Under the pieces are notes generated by a model, which worked only from the letters and a program-made list of their open reading frames with translations, was not told the DNA's origin and searched no databases. Below are positions 24,859 through 38,342 of a DNA stretch of 64,000 nucleotides, one piece after another. Position numbers and translations under genes: made by a program. The DNA lies in the NCBI GenBank assembly GCA_028023455.1, contig JAQFVV010000012.1:15638364-15702363 (forward strand), written 5' to 3'. This stretch comes from Epiperipatus broadwayi. Taxonomy: Eukaryota; Onychophora; Udeonychophora; Euonychophora; Peripatidae. Position 1 is the stretch's first letter; every line of letters starts with the position of its first letter.

Positions 24859-25760
24859 AACATTATGATGTGTGGGATGCCTATCTTTATTAAATACTGG
24901 TTGATGACAATCTAGCGGATTTCCTGTATCTTCATTGAAGGAAACAAACCGGACAGCATTGATGATCTATTATCCCGGAGTGAGTATGTGTCAATTAAAC
25001 TTACAGACAGTACATGACCCAAGAAGATTTATCACCAGGATGAATAGACTTTGAACATGATGAACAGTACTTGCCAGACTCAGAAATTGGTTTTCTTTTA
25101 TCCAATTGGTTTGTATTTTTATTTTATTTGTTGTTTATCATCTTATTTTTTACTTTTCACATTTGTTTTCTTTCAGTTTTCACATTTGGAAGCTTATATT
25201 TCAGAAAACAGGAAAGTTTATTTTAAGGGTACCAGGGGGGGGGGGGTCGATTTCATAAACATTTTATTGTATTAAATAAAATTTAGGTCTATGCATCCTC
25301 CAGTAGCTTGACATCATCTGACTTAGTGTGGAATAAGGTAAAATCTTGATGTTGTTCCATGTTAAAAGCATACTGTAGTGACAGAACAGAATCTTTGTTA
25401 TTTGTTAAATGTTTTACTAACATTTGTTATATTTTGTTTTTCGGTGTTCATGGACTAACTTCCTTGAGAGTATGGTCTCCTATCAATATTAGGGAATCAC
25501 ATATACCTATATAGAAGGGGGTCCTCTCCTCCAAGAAGGATGATGATACTTATCATGAATCAGAGAGCAAGCATTACTCTACAATATGATTGTACATAAG
25601 AATAATTAGTAAGTCAGATTCGCAATCCTTTAAAAAAAAAATTTATTATTTTAAACTTTTGCTTCTAAAATTTTTTTTTATTATTTTAAACTTTTGTAAA
25701 TAAAAATCGTCAGGATATAGATTTCTATCACAGGATTTGGGGATCAGGATATTAATCGCA
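24859..25760. other. Decayed retroelement-like sequence
   Basis: The first 350 bases have the base composition of retroelement coding DNA, with no domain I can name. A run of 12 G at about 25236-25247 follows a purine-rich stretch, and then comes AT-rich DNA. This may be the left part of the family C fragment that continues to the right. Confidence 0.3.
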
Positions 25761-26560
25761 TTTAACTCTTAAGGTGATAGAAAACCATCCTTGACTGATA
25801 TCATTATATATATATAAATATTGTTAAAGTAGCTTCATTATTTAATAAATGTTATTAAGTTGTTTCAATCCATTTGGTCTCTGTCTTGTTTCTATCATTG
25901 TTCATTCATACCTCTAAATATAAATGCATAACTCCAATACACACATGCCTTTATTTATATATATATATATATACTGATATTGGAAATATTCTGGGGAAAT
26001 GCTGTAATTGATCTACCCTTATATAGAGGTGCAGTAGTCATTGACCCTAATAGGTCCATCCCTGAAGAGGGTCTAGTCCGAATTCTATCTGAATTCGAAT
26101 ACTGAGACATAATGGAGTCAGAAAGGGGGTCAGATGAGGATGAACCAATCTACATCATATCTAGATTTATTGTGTGAGTTTAGAGCTAGCCCATTTGAGG
26201 AGGATGTGATCATGGATTACATATTCCTTCGTATCCTTGCCAGTATCCTACCTGAAGATCCTATGTCTGAGCATAGTTAGATGTGTTTCCCCACTTTTTA
26301 GACTAGGATTTGGTAATCTTCAGGTCAGCAAGCTATTTTGTCCTCATTTGTTCAGACTATTGTTTCAGAAGTGACCCAGCTTTAAGTAAATCAAAACTCC
26401 TGTGAAGGAAAATAATAGCAGCTCCTGGATCTACTGTCCTGCCTTCAATTATTTTAGTTCCTGATAGCTATTCTGCCAACTCTGATACAGCCAACAACAA
26501 ACAGCAGCTATCCATTTTGGTCAGCTAAAAACCAACTGCTGTAAACTTCAAGAAGCTGCA
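25760..26560 (+). mobile_element. LTR-retroelement fragment (family C, copy 2) with gag-like relic
   Basis: It matches copy 1 (16450-17000) in GATAGAAAACCATCCTTGA, TGTTATTAAGTTGTTTC and the GTCCATCCCTGAA leader. From about 26155 a broken frame reads LCEFRASPFEEDVIMDYIFL and then a Gln/Ser-rich stretch, resembling the N-terminal region of a gag. No intact ORF remains. Copies 1 and 2 lie on either side of gypsy element 1. Confidence 0.5.
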
Positions 26561-27480
26561 ATAAAATATGATAACTGACTTTGCCAGATGATATTTTTAT
26601 CATCCCTTTTATAAAATCATCTGAGGTGATATCAACACCTTGATTGAAAACAGAGTTGTTGTTTTTTTTTTTATCTCTAATCCCTTTTGAAAACAAGCTT
26701 GAAATTTTTGTCAAAGTGTGATATATATGTTTTCATTTAGGGGATTTCTAATAAATATAAATTTTGTTTAATTAATTAAAAAATTTCTAATAAATATAAA
26801 TTTTGTTCAATTAATTAAAAAATTTCAAAAATACTATATTTGTTTTTAAATTTCAAAATCAGAATAATAGTAATACTGCTGCTGCTGCTGCTACTAGTTT
26901 TAAAAAGTTTTTTATTATTATGTCTATATTGTTATTACAAATTAAAAATGTTACATAATTTCTATATTCTGATTACATGTTAAAAAAAAATTTTACATAA
27001 TAATTTTTTTATTTTTATATATATATAAAAATAGTAAACAAATATTACATGAATCATAAAGAGAAGAAAATAAAATTGGGGCATGTAAATCAATGAGTAA
27101 GCTATTCATTGATGGTTGTAAGTTTTTTTAGTCCATTGCTGATTTTGTTTAAGAGTTATGATTGTGGAGATAATTTTATGAGGCTCCAGGTGGCATTGAC
27201 TATATCCGCCGGGGCCAAAGAATGATCTCTCATTTTAATTTTTAGGATTTTATTTTCAAAAAGAGATTTATATTTTTGTGATGTTGGATTAAAAACAAAG
27301 TGACATCTTAAGAACCAGAGAGTAAAAATGATAAAGATGGACAGCCTTATATTGGGAAATATTCCTTTTTTGAATATTTTCTATTAAGATGTCACATATT
27401 GGTTTAGAATTATAAATGAGTGTGGATATCAGTTGTCTATATATATGTAAGACATTGCAGTGATATAAAACATGTTTCAT
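26561..27480. other. AT-rich DNA with short direct repeats
   Basis: A 40-bp direct duplication of TTCTAATAAATATAAATTTT plus flanking bases lies at about 26746-26825. A short (CTG)6 tract is near 26878. No gene is seen. Confidence 0.5.
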
Positions 27481-27486
27481 TGTTTC

Positions 27487-27508
27487 ATCCTCACCACCAC
27501 CACCACCA

Positions 27509-27543
<35 letters not shown>

Positions 27544-27645
27544 ACTGCTACTGCTGCTGCTGCTACTGCTACTGCTGCTGCTACTGCTACTGCTACTGCT
27601 ACTGCTACTGCTACTACTACTACTACTACTACTACTACATTATTT
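27487..27645 (+). repeat. Compound CAC/CTA/CTG trinucleotide microsatellite
   Basis: About 160 bases of pure triplets: (CAC)n, then (CTA)n, then interleaved CTG and CTA, then (CTA)n. The array is open in several frames, which explains the apparent Tyr/Cys, Thr/Ala and similar frames. These should not be read as genes. Confidence 0.95.
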
Positions 27646-29690
27646 ATTCAGACGCTTTAAAAATTTAATTTTTTAATAAAATATTTTAAATCCAGAGTTA
27701 TTTAACCCTTTATTATTTTTATTCAGTGAATGTAGAAATTATCTTCTATAATTTTTGTCTGTTTATTTTTACTTTTCCTTTCAACTTTATATATATTTTT
27801 GTGCACACACACTATTATTGTGTGCTATGTAACCCAACTGGTTACAATGTAAACATTGCCACAAACAGTACAAAGTCGACCTTCTATGCCCCCAAGACAA
27901 TTCCTATGTAACCAATGCATCTGATGTCAGCATATATACCCATTTTTTATATCCCATTAGGTCAGGGAAGTACAAGAAACTCTTAAAACTATGCTATTTA
28001 ACATATTTAATTAATTAATTATGGTAAAGAGGACACCCAATGTGAGATGTAGTGTATATAGATTTATTAGTAACAGTGATAAAAACAAAACAAAAGTGAA
28101 AAAATTTGTATGTCTAGATTTATATCTAAGATTATATTGCATTTTTTTTACATATTAAAATAAAATTTAATTAGCAACTAAGGAGATTAATTTTCACTAA
28201 CTTACATACAATAGCGGGACTATAGGCATTATACATTTTAATAATCTTTTGGATGGACATTCTGCGGTGGTTTAATAATTAATTAATGAATAGTTAAGCA
28301 GGGTTAAGATGGGATTATGTCCTTAATTATATCAAAAATTTACAATCATGAATAGATGACTGCCATATACTCAGAATTATGACAGTCTGCACCCTTAGTA
28401 TCTTCGGCATTAAAATATTTATAAGAAAAATATGAAGTATGGTGCTAGGTTATAATAAAACATAAGTGCTATCCGATGACAAAGCAGAGATTGAGTTATA
28501 TGGATAAAGAGGATCATATGGTGCTGGAATGAGCATCTGCTCCTACAACCAGTAATGAACTGATTATTACCAAGAAGAATGAGTACATTGATAATAATGA
28601 ATAAGGGCAGTAAATTGATAATAATGAATAAGGGCAGTAAAGATCCTCAAAGTTTAAAATAAGAGATATGTCTACCTTTAGCATGATCATATCTAGGAAC
28701 ACCCAGCAAATCTATTTCTCCAAAGCAGTAATGAACATCTGCTTGAAGAACAAATATACAAATTAATAAAAAAAGATACCTAAATAACCCAGCAACACAA
28801 AATTAATTAAAATGAAGAATGCTAAATAACTTCTACTAAAGCCTGCAATTAAAAGACCAATGAAATAAGCATGAATGGCCATATTATAAGTTTAAACAAG
28901 CAGCCATATTATTTTACTGACCAAACTAAGACCTAAGAATTAAAAGATTCAACTACTCTGCTTAATTGAAGGTCTATCTTATAGATCTTATACATACGTA
29001 TTAAGAAATATATGTGAAAGCTCGAGAGGTCTATCATTTATATATATAATTGAAACATTTATGAACTGATCTTAACTTATCACAGCTAATGTAAACCAAA
29101 TGACATATTTTTTCCCTTCCAATAAAATGAAAATTAACCTTAGTTTTATTATTTTATCAATTGAACTTATTTTATATTTATTTCTATAAAGAAAAAAAAC
29201 TGGTTTTCTAATTTCAAAAGTAAAATGTCAAATTGAAAGGCATGGTTAATTACATGTTTAGAAAAACAAAATATTTTACAGGCAAGGGAAGGGATTTAAA
29301 ATGTCTTTGCGCTTTTAATAAATTAGCTTATTTTTAAGATGATTCTCAGAAATAAAATGTGTTTACAAAAATAACCCTCTGTCACCTGATTTTTAGAATA
29401 ATAAATCCAACATATATGTAAAGAACTGCATCTACCAATCTATTAGATCAATTTTAATAATATAGGCTAATTAAAGTAAAATATTAGAGAAAATGAACAA
29501 AAGTAAAATAAATTATAGAAGTAAAACATTAAATATTTATGAATTGTTTTACCAGTATAATGAGTGCAGATTCTCATATATTGAGTTCAAAAGTTCCTGC
29601 TTTTTATTACCCTTATAAAGGATTTGTTACGGCAAAATATGAAAAGCAGTGTGAAATGTAATGGCAATGTGTAACTTTCATGAGGCAATT
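27646..29690. other. AT-rich DNA, nothing recognised
   Basis: No protein-like frame or element terminus. A 25-bp tandem duplication (TGATAATAATGAATAAGGGC and following bases) lies at about 28588-28640. Confidence 0.45.
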
Positions 29691-29719
29691 CACATGGTCC
29701 TTTTCTTGTATATTAATTG

Positions 29720-30000
29720 AAGATTGGTTAGTTCTTTGGACAGCATTCAGCTGAAGGTAGCATAATTGACTAGGCAGCTACTCATTTCTGGAATGATGGC
29801 ATGGTAGATCTGGCAGCAGGCTGAATTCTTTGATAACAGGAATGTTGGCACAGGTACACTTCTGCAGATTTCAAATGAACATCAACATCAGTTCACAAAT
29901 TCCATTGAGATTTGAACTCACACTTCCTAGAGATGGTGAAGGGGAAGTGGACCCAAGCTTTCTAACCATTGGTTAGCATAGTACAGACTTCTAGCAGCCA
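29720..30000 (-). mobile_element. Probable tRNA-derived SINE
   Basis: On the minus strand, TGGTTAGAAAGCTTGG (A-box-like) is followed about 45 bases later by GAGTTCAAATCTC, a close match to the B box GGTTCAAATCC. The island is GC-richer than its flanks. The spacing fits a tRNA-related RNA polymerase III promoter. I cannot fold an intact tRNA, so a SINE head is more likely. Confidence 0.45.
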
Positions 30001-33000
30001 AGATTTCAATAAATTTCTTAATAATAATCTTCAAGAGTCTTAGAAGAATAAAGAATGAACATAAGAATAATCTTTTACATTTTTCTGAAGTATTTATATA
30101 ACTTTAGACAAAAGGCATCCAAATGGATTTTTTACTTAAAAAAAATATTTTTGCTGATAACAATTTTGATCAGCTACATTACATTTTAATCCTGTACTGG
30201 TGTTTATTGATTAGTAAAATTTTCAATTCCTTTTATCTATTTTCATTCCTGGGAGTAATTAAACATATATTAACACTTTTTACTTCAAGACGAAATTGTG
30301 AAAACATTCTTATAAGTATAAAATACAAAGAGATTACTTTTTTCATTACTTATATAAGATTTCTATACCAACTATAAATGTACTTATGTTCTATAATTAA
30401 TGTGCCTTTACTAACGTAAATGTTCAGGAATTTAAATTAGCCAAATTTTAAATTAATTGTATCTTAGAAATTTTCTAGAATTAAATATAGAATTGAAACA
30501 TTAATTACTTATTTAATCTCGGCTCTTTTAAAATGTTTTTAATAAATAAAATTTCCTATAATATTAAAGTTATTTAATTATAATCAAAAGTTACAAGTTA
30601 AAAAGTATTTATTTATAAGTTGACATGAATCATATATATGTGGGCATTTATATAGTTTCAATACCAAAGAGATCTATACTCAGATTTTTCATTGTCAGTT
30701 ATTGCAGTTGAAAGCATTGACTGCCTGTTCCTATGTTTAATGGTCAAATAAGAATTCTTAAATATAACCGATTACATATGGTAAATCAGTTGATTATGGG
30801 TGATGACACAGGTATTAAGCAGATAATAGAAGTGCTTAGGCAACAAGCCCATGAAATATGAGGATGAGATTTTGGATTTCCCAACTTTCAAAATAAAGGA
30901 TTTCCAAAAATGAGAAATAAAACTAATATCGAGAATAGGGGGCTGTTAAAAGAAATAAGTTATAATCCATGAGAGAAGGCATTCATGAAAAGAGAAATTA
31001 ATAATAGTTGAGAGTAGAGACAATTTACAGATCATTGACTCAAATAAAGATTACCAAATTATACCTAGATTAGAATATTTATCTGAATATCACTATACTT
31101 TTGTACAGCACTGGTAATAAGATGGCAACTAAGATGAAAATTTAAAATAATGAGAAATAAAAGGGGCAGCCCCATTTTATTGTTTTATCACCTTAGGGAA
31201 GAAGTATTGTAATATTGTATTGGCCAACTTTGGCTATGTCAAATATTACAAACCTATAAATAAGTAAAGTTAGAATGGGGAATAATATTTATTGAATGAT
31301 AATATGAAAATCCCTTCCAAAACATTTTTAATAATAATGTGAATATTATTTTAATGTGTTATAAATATTTATAAAAGAAAAAAATATTTTTTTATTTCTC
31401 TTCAGTAATTTTAATTATCTACCAATTTTGATTTTAATTTAGGAAAAAAGTACTGAGAGATAAAAATTTTATTTTCAGCAAATCATGGAAAAATTTGCTG
31501 AAAATTTTTTTAAAAGATAATAATAGGAGAGATAAATGAAAAGTTTTAAAAGGAAAGAAAATAATAAAGTCTCAACATTTTTTGTTAAAATTTATTTTTA
31601 TTAATTAGAGTTGTGCTTTTTCTTTTGTCTATATCTCTCTCCAAAACAATATTAAATCATAATTAAAATATCTTATTTTTGACATAAGAGAAAAACAATT
31701 ACAGGTGATTTTTTTAATTAAAAAAAGGAAGGAAATAACAAACTTTTTAAAATTAGATCCATTTGGGCAGTGTTTAATTTGGTCATGTGAGAGACTAGAT
31801 ATGATTGGATCAATACAGGGTTTAAAAAATACTATGGCAGTCAGGATAAATCAGTAGATCTCAATGTTTTGTGAAGAACAATCATTCTTGGTTAAGCTGT
31901 TGAAGAAGTGAGTAATGTCAGTCTTCAATCAACTATTGAAGAAAACAAGCAATGATTTTAGCTTTAACTGGTGAAGGAAGCAGAAACGGCAGTTCAACTA
32001 TGAAAAAAAAGTTTTTTAAAATGAATTTGAAGAAAACTATATGCTAAGTTTAGCTAGAGGCTAAACATCATCCAAACGTCACCATGTAATCTTTACTGAA
32101 ATGTAAAAGAGAAGAACCCTGAAATAGCCTGCAAGAAGCCTGCTGACTGAAAAATAGATTTTTAAAAAATGGTTCATTCTATATAGAAGTCTGAAAATAT
32201 TCTATTCCAAAAATAGGGAAATTTGACTGTGAACATTACCATGAAAATGTGTTAGTGAAAAAGTTTACAATGGAAGTCAACAAGAAAGAAAACTGAAAAT
32301 GACAACAAAGGACTCGAAATCTTTTTATAGATAAATTTTAAATTGATAGTAATTAATAACTTTATTAGATATTTTTTTGTTTCATTGAAACGTGTTTTTT
32401 TTTATATTATTTTTTCTTCAAAGTTATAAAAAGGGTTTTTAGCTTTTTTATAATTTCTTTATCTCTTATTGTTAAAAGTTGTTTATAGTTTTTATTTATG
32501 AAGAAGGATACAACTCAATGAAAGTAAAAGTTGATTAATTTAATTAGTAAAAAAAATCAATGGGTTTGTCATATATACTATTTTTTTTATAAAACATATG
32601 AGAGTAGGAGTTATCATATAATTTTTGTCAATTTTTTAAATTATTTATTAATAATAAAGTTGTGCTAACTAATATAATGTTGTCGGTGGAAGTTAAAGAA
32701 GTATTAGAGCTGGGCCTCAAATACGTAGGCGCAAATGGAGACATCTGAGGATGGAGGTGATGGTGGACATAGAGGCAGGACTAATTAATGACCCGTGTAG
32801 GGATAACTGTTTTCCAAATCGCCATTGCGATCCAACATAAACCCCTCAACACAATGGCAGATAAATGGGGTGGAAAATTAGCAACACCAAAAAATTTTTT
32901 GTTGACAGTTCAATTACATACATGAGAGAAGACAAGGGGAATAGATTTGTGATAATGAATAAAAATGAATATGTTAATAAGGTGAAAATACAAATTGATA
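30001..33000. other. Mostly unrecognised; two weak coding-like patches
   Basis: Patches at about 30690-31230 and 31740-32330 have more balanced codon composition than the surroundings (for example MGDDTGIKQIIEVLRQQAHE near 30798-30858) but are broken by stops. I cannot place them in a family. They may be old element relics. The remainder is AT-rich filler. Confidence 0.35.
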
Positions 33001-33530
33001 AATTGATAATAAATTGAAAGTATGCTAGCCTTTCTCACATGCGCAATTATAATAGAGAAAGCCAGTCTGATTTTAAACAGATATCTAATAAATAATCAAG
33101 CTTAGACACGAGACAGAGATTTTGATAGAAAAGGTTGATACCACCTTTTCTAAACTTAACTTTTATATATATAAGCCAGTCTTAAGCATCTTAGCCCGAA
33201 AGCTTTAAATATATAAACAAATACAATTATCATTCATTGTGTTATAAATATAATATATTACAGCATGAAATCTCAGATTTACTATACCGCAATTTTTATA
33301 GCAGCAATGTTTGTAAATAATATTTATCTAAATCGCATGTTGAAAATTGATAATAAATTGAAAGTATGCTAGCCTTTCTCACATGCGCAATTATTATAGA
33401 GAAAGTCAATCAGATTTTAAACAGATATCTAATAAATAATCAAGCTTAGACACGAGACAGAGATTTTGATAGAAAAGGTTGATACCACCTTTTCTAAACT
33501 TAACTTTTATATATATAAACCAGTCTTATT
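33001..33530 (+). repeat. Tandem pseudo-LTR of a Penelope-like element
   Basis: A block of about 180 bases starting AAATTGATAATAAATTGAAA is present at 33001-33183 and again at 33351-33528, nearly identical, so the unit length is 350 bp. Penelope-like elements characteristically carry such tandem pseudo-LTRs, and this one leads directly into reverse transcriptase sequence. The block between the two copies (33184-33350) would be the tail of the preceding unit. Confidence 0.7.
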
Positions 33531-35020
33531 TGTACACATTGCTAGCTTTAATAACAAACTTAATAAAGAGAAGTTTATATCATCGATACTTCGTACACAT
33601 TGTAATAAAGCATTCTCTAAAGTTGAGTATTATCAAATGTACCTGTCTTCTTCCACACACCCTCGAATGTTTGCCAATGCTAAATTACACAAGCCTAACA
33701 CACCTCTGAGACTGATGTTAGACTTAGGAAATGTGCATTATTTTGAAACAGCTGGGAAGATAAATCAGTGGCTGATTGACAACGTAGGCTTTGGCAAGTA
33801 TACTATCAAATCTTCTTTTGACTTTGTTGAGTGCTAATAAAACCTGAGTTTCAACTTGCCACTAGATATTTCTGAGTTATACAGGTCAATTAATAGAAAG
33901 ACTTCTATCGACATTATACAACTAGAACTAGCAAGCAATAACGTGGCTCAAGCCAGCGTTAGTTTCATCATTGAATTCTTGAGCTGGTTGGATAAAAAAT
34001 ATAATGGCAAAGTTTGAAAACAATTGGTACCACATGAACAATGGATGGCCTATGGGATTACTCATGAATGGCCATGTGGCTAGCATCTATTTGAATTATG
34101 GAAAACAAGTATTATCTAAATACAACATATTGGATAATCATATAATATATATGAGGTATGTGGCCGTCTTATTTATTGCTGCTCCAGGAAACTCTGAGCA
34201 AATCAAAGCTCAGATACAAGTGCACACATCCTAGGAGTTAAACATTACATGGGAAAATATAAAGCAAGATGTAAATTACTTAGACATCAATGTACACAGA
34301 GAAGGATGTACACTTAACTAAACAAAGGTCATGAAGCCACCAGAAGTTTGTGGATAGATTCACCCTGATTCGTACACACCTATGTCGCGCAAGTTTTCTG
34401 GGTTCACATCGTTTCTTTTTAGAAATTACCATTTGTGCAAATTCGAGGCGAATGGAAGGTCTAACATGATTAATTATACTAACGATTTAATCAAATCAGG
34501 ATACAAGCACAGTATAGTTTATAGCAAGATTAGACATTTTATTAATAATATAGGAATACACAGAGTTAGAGATAACAAGCCTTAGCTGTTGTTGCCTTGT
34601 GTACTCTCTTTGCATAGGACATTTTATAGGACTTTCTCTTCAGAGTTTTGTTTGAATTTTCACACACCTCTCTCAACTAATAGGCTTATCAACAATACTA
34701 AAGACACCATAGCTCCTGATCAGACCCCACAGGTCGTGTATAAAAATGCATGCCCTCACAATAGATCCAAAGCCTCATACTACAATGAGACCAGAGCATA
34801 AGTATAGGTATAATAAGTTGCATACAAATCCAGAATGGACTTCAGTTTTTGCACAACATCAAAAAGTATCCGGACATGAGTTCCGAGCCTGCCTCTGCAA
34901 AATTGGTGTTTACTGAGAGGCACTATGTTAAACGTAAGGTACAGGTAGCTTTCTTCATAGCAGAAGACTCTTTTGCCATTAATTGCAAAGAATCATGTTT
35001 TGTTATATCCAAAAGATGGG
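33530..35020 (+). pseudogene. Penelope-like element ORF (RT plus GIY-YIG), decayed
   Basis: The order of motifs fits a Penelope-like retroelement. The RT finger block NAKLHKPNTPLRLMLD (near 33673-33722) corresponds to the conserved K-HKP--PLRPIVS. NNGWPMGLLMNGHVA (near 34031-34081) corresponds to the GxxMGSPLSP box. The catalytic box reads RYVAVLF (near 34156) instead of RYVDDIF, so polymerase activity is lost. A palm/thumb segment follows (DVNYLDINVHREG, then KRG-like and LCKFEANGR). Near 34736 VVYKNACPHNRSKASYYNE is a degenerate GIY-YIG endonuclease start, and HQKVSGHEF follows. At least five stops or frameshifts break it. The GIY-YIG domain is established for canonical Penelope elements. 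Confidence 0.75.
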
Positions 35021-36600
35021 CTAATTGACTCATTTGCATAAAGTTTGCATATTGTACATATATAATGATTCCAATGAGAGAGTCATAACATGCTATGATT
35101 ATGAGAAAAACACTTTCTCAAAAGAGCTTAGCCATTTTAATTTGTTGTTTACAATTAATTTGATAATTTATATAGCTTTACGTTTTACGTGTGTTAGCAC
35201 AACTTTATTATTATTATAATTGACAAGCGTAAAGCATAAATCTGTGATATATTAATTATTTATTAGTTAATTTATTAAATGTAAAAAATAATAGCATTAT
35301 TGTCTTTATTTTTTTAGCTAACTGTTCTATGAATTGGCAGTGTGTGTGAATTGATAGTGTTTAAAGATTTTTAAATTTATCTCAATAAAACCATAAAGTA
35401 AATATATACATTTATATTCTGTCTTGTTGACAGTCACAAACCCTAGGGTTCTTGCTTCCTGAACTAGTTTAGAGTATTAATGATTAATTAATTTATATGT
35501 GGGTGTTTATGTTTATGTTTGGACACAGATAGTTCTCTGGATGATACAAAGGTATCACCTTTAAATATCATTCACTGTATTTTATTTTTTTTTTTGTATG
35601 AGAAAATTTAGTTTCTGGATGGCCAGTACACTAATGGTATCATATGATCAAAACATTGATGATGATCAGCATGTATCAGGATTCGAACATTATTTTATTA
35701 TGAGTGATAGATTAGCACTTAAGTATGTGCATTCAAATAATTATTGTATATCATGCCTTAAGTTTGGCAATGTTTATATTGTACCTTTATTAGATCAAGT
35801 CACAAGGGATGACTGTTAATTGATGAATTAATTATTTATGTATAATGCTGGGTAATTTTCGGTTTATAACTTATATTAGTATAACTACTTATATTTTTAT
35901 TCCATGTTTATGCTCTTTCTATTTTATATATTTATCTCTTTAATATTGTTTTTTATTAATCAATGGGGGATCATGAGGGTACTCCATCTTTTTATTTTAT
36001 CCTTCATTGATCCTTATTGTTTCAGTACCATTACATTATATAAAAAACAGAAGGTTTAATCATCATCAAGTCTAATTTTAGTAATCTTTAGGCACATTGA
36101 CAAAATACATATTTTTGTAGACTAATACATACACATACCAGAAGTATTATCTGTGTATATAGATATATGAATGGTCAATCTAGATAAATCAACAGTAGTG
36201 GATTTCTGATACAATAGATGGCAACCCAAAGTGTAGTTCAGTAAAATATAGATATATAATAAGGGTACATCCCAAGGAAAATTTATTTAGATATATAATA
36301 GTTAAATCAATGAGCGGCATAATTAATAGGATAATAGCCAGAACACTAATTAATTCAAAATAAATTGATAGAGTGGAATGAAACCTGAGATTAACACAAA
36401 ATATATAAATAGAAGAGATTCAAAATGTATTTATAAACAATAATAATAATAAAGAAAAAGATATAATTAGTAATTAACAAGGGTAATAAAGTAGGTTCGG
36501 GTGGGCAGATAGGAAGGGCAGATTTAAAAAGAGATATTGTGTAAATGTTGCAATGAACATAACTTTGGTTGTTGGTAAGGTACAATGTGAGGATGAGGCT
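35021..36600. other. AT-rich DNA, nothing firm
   Basis: No recognised gene. The frame at 35598-35819 is open for 73 codons but shows no family signature. This segment may contain the missing 5' LTR of the gypsy element to the right, but I could not match it to the 57.1-58.6 kb candidate. Confidence 0.35.
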
Positions 36601-36799
36601 GACATATCATTTAATGAAAAAAAAGAATGTTAAAACAGAAAATATAAAAATAATCATACTTATAATCAGTGTTAACAAAGTCTAGAATTAAGAAAATAAG
36701 ACAAGCAGAAAAAATGGAGTAAGCTATAACAGAAAATGAAGCAAATGTATTAGAAGTAGTACAGGGTAATACTAACAAGATACAGAACACAAAGAAATG

Positions 36800-38210
36800 A
36801 ATAATCCACATGTTGGCTTTAATATGGAAATGCTGGTGAAAATGATGGAGATAAATGATGAAAGAGAATCACTAAAATCAGAGAAAGTTAAAATAAAATA
36901 AAATCAGCAAGCAATGGAAGAAATAATGAAACTATAGACAAAATAATAATAAAAAGTCAGCAAGTAATGAAAAGAATAATAAATGAAAACACAGAGAAAA
37001 ATAGTGAAAACAGAGAAAAATGTTAAAAGAAAATAAACCAACCCAGCAAACAATGATTAGAAATATAAATGAAAACAGAGAAAAATAGTGAAAACAGGAT
37101 GAATATTTAATGAAAATAAAGAAAGCAAGCAAATAATGATGACAGTATTAAAAGATATGAGAAAATAAAGATTGAATGCCGAGCTATATAATGAAGGCAT
37201 AACCAACAAGTAGAAAGATAAATGTAATCAAACAGCAGAAAAAGTGCAAAAAGACTGAGTAGAATAGAAAGAGAAGTTAGGCAAGATAGAAGATCAAATG
37301 CTTGAAATAACAGCACAAAATGAACAAAATAGAAAATTAAATGAAGAAGCTATATTAAGTATCCAGAAAAACATAGAGCAAAAGGAACAATATGTTAAAC
37401 ATTCAGGAAAATATAAAGCAAAATGAAATAGCTATACTAAATGTACATGAGAATATAAAGGAAATTATTGTAAGAATAAATAAACTACAGAGTGAAGATA
37501 GAAAGAAAAATGAAGAAATAGAAATGTTCCACAAGAAACTAACACACAAATAATAATAAAAAAAAGAGATTCCAATCAGAAGACCTAAGGAAATTATTTG
37601 TCATCTAGAAAAGATACAGGTTGGACATGAATTAAAAAAAATTACAATTCAACAAGTGTAAAGGAATTGTAAGTGGTAAAAGAGTTTCATATAATAGCAA
37701 CTTCCATTGATGGGGATGAAAAAGGACTCAAAACAATCATTAAAGAAGAGGCAAAGTTGAATCCTGTTCCACATAATGAGGTACATAGTCAGTTATTCAA
37801 TTTTTAAAGATCAGAACATTTAGGGGCCAAGCTGGTGAAATACCTATTTGAACACTTGAGCAGTCTAGAAAAGTATTTTAATTTAAACTTGATATCATAA
37901 GAAAGTAAAATGGTATTAGCTTAGGGTCACTCACAGGGAGCATCTCAGGCAAGTGGGATTCTCTGTTTACCAAGCTTATTACTTTTCAAAGTTATGAAAA
38001 GGCATTGTTAACTAGATATTGGACTGAAGAGTGTCAAGCAAGTATATTGTATCAAGTCTCTGGAAAAGCATAAACTTCATGAGACATATACCACTTTCTT
38101 CAGAAATCAAATGACTATATTAAAATCTCTCACTGCTCAGCTCATCCTCTAACTAAAAGTCAGATAATTTGGATTGTAAGGAAAAATTTGCCTCTTAAAC
38201 TCAAGCTGAT
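36800..38210 (+). pseudogene. Ty3/gypsy element 2, decayed gag
   Basis: A Lys/Glu/Asn-rich coiled-coil-like stretch (about 36830-37700) is followed by a capsid-like block at about 37815-38200. In that block QAGEIPI, HLEQS-type and YEKALLTRYWTEECQAS pieces align with the intact gag at 49808-50830 (PGESPMEHLNSLER, YHKALKTSYWSEELQED). Many stops are present. This is the N-terminal part of an older gypsy element whose pol follows at 39180. The shared capsid pattern shows that this element and the young nested one belong to related lineages. Confidence 0.65.
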
Positions 38211-38342
38211 GCTTATTGGCACTGACTCCTCAATCATTTCACTTGCAAAGATGTGGTTTTAATCAACCAAATAAATTTCCCAATAAGACTAGAGAACAAC
38301 TTTATGTTAATACATTGATGATAATCCAAAAAACATGCAAAC

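Noticed and set aside
27420-27668. Frames of 62-82 codons rich in Tyr/Cys and Thr/Ala
   Set aside because: They are translations of a trinucleotide microsatellite.
33001-33530. Hammerhead ribozyme in the Penelope pseudo-LTR
   Set aside because: I looked for the CTGATGA and GAAA core on both strands and did not find a matching arrangement.
36391-37316. Several minus-strand Phe/Leu-rich frames resembling membrane proteins
   Set aside because: They are the antisense of the Lys/Glu-rich decayed gag of gypsy element 2.
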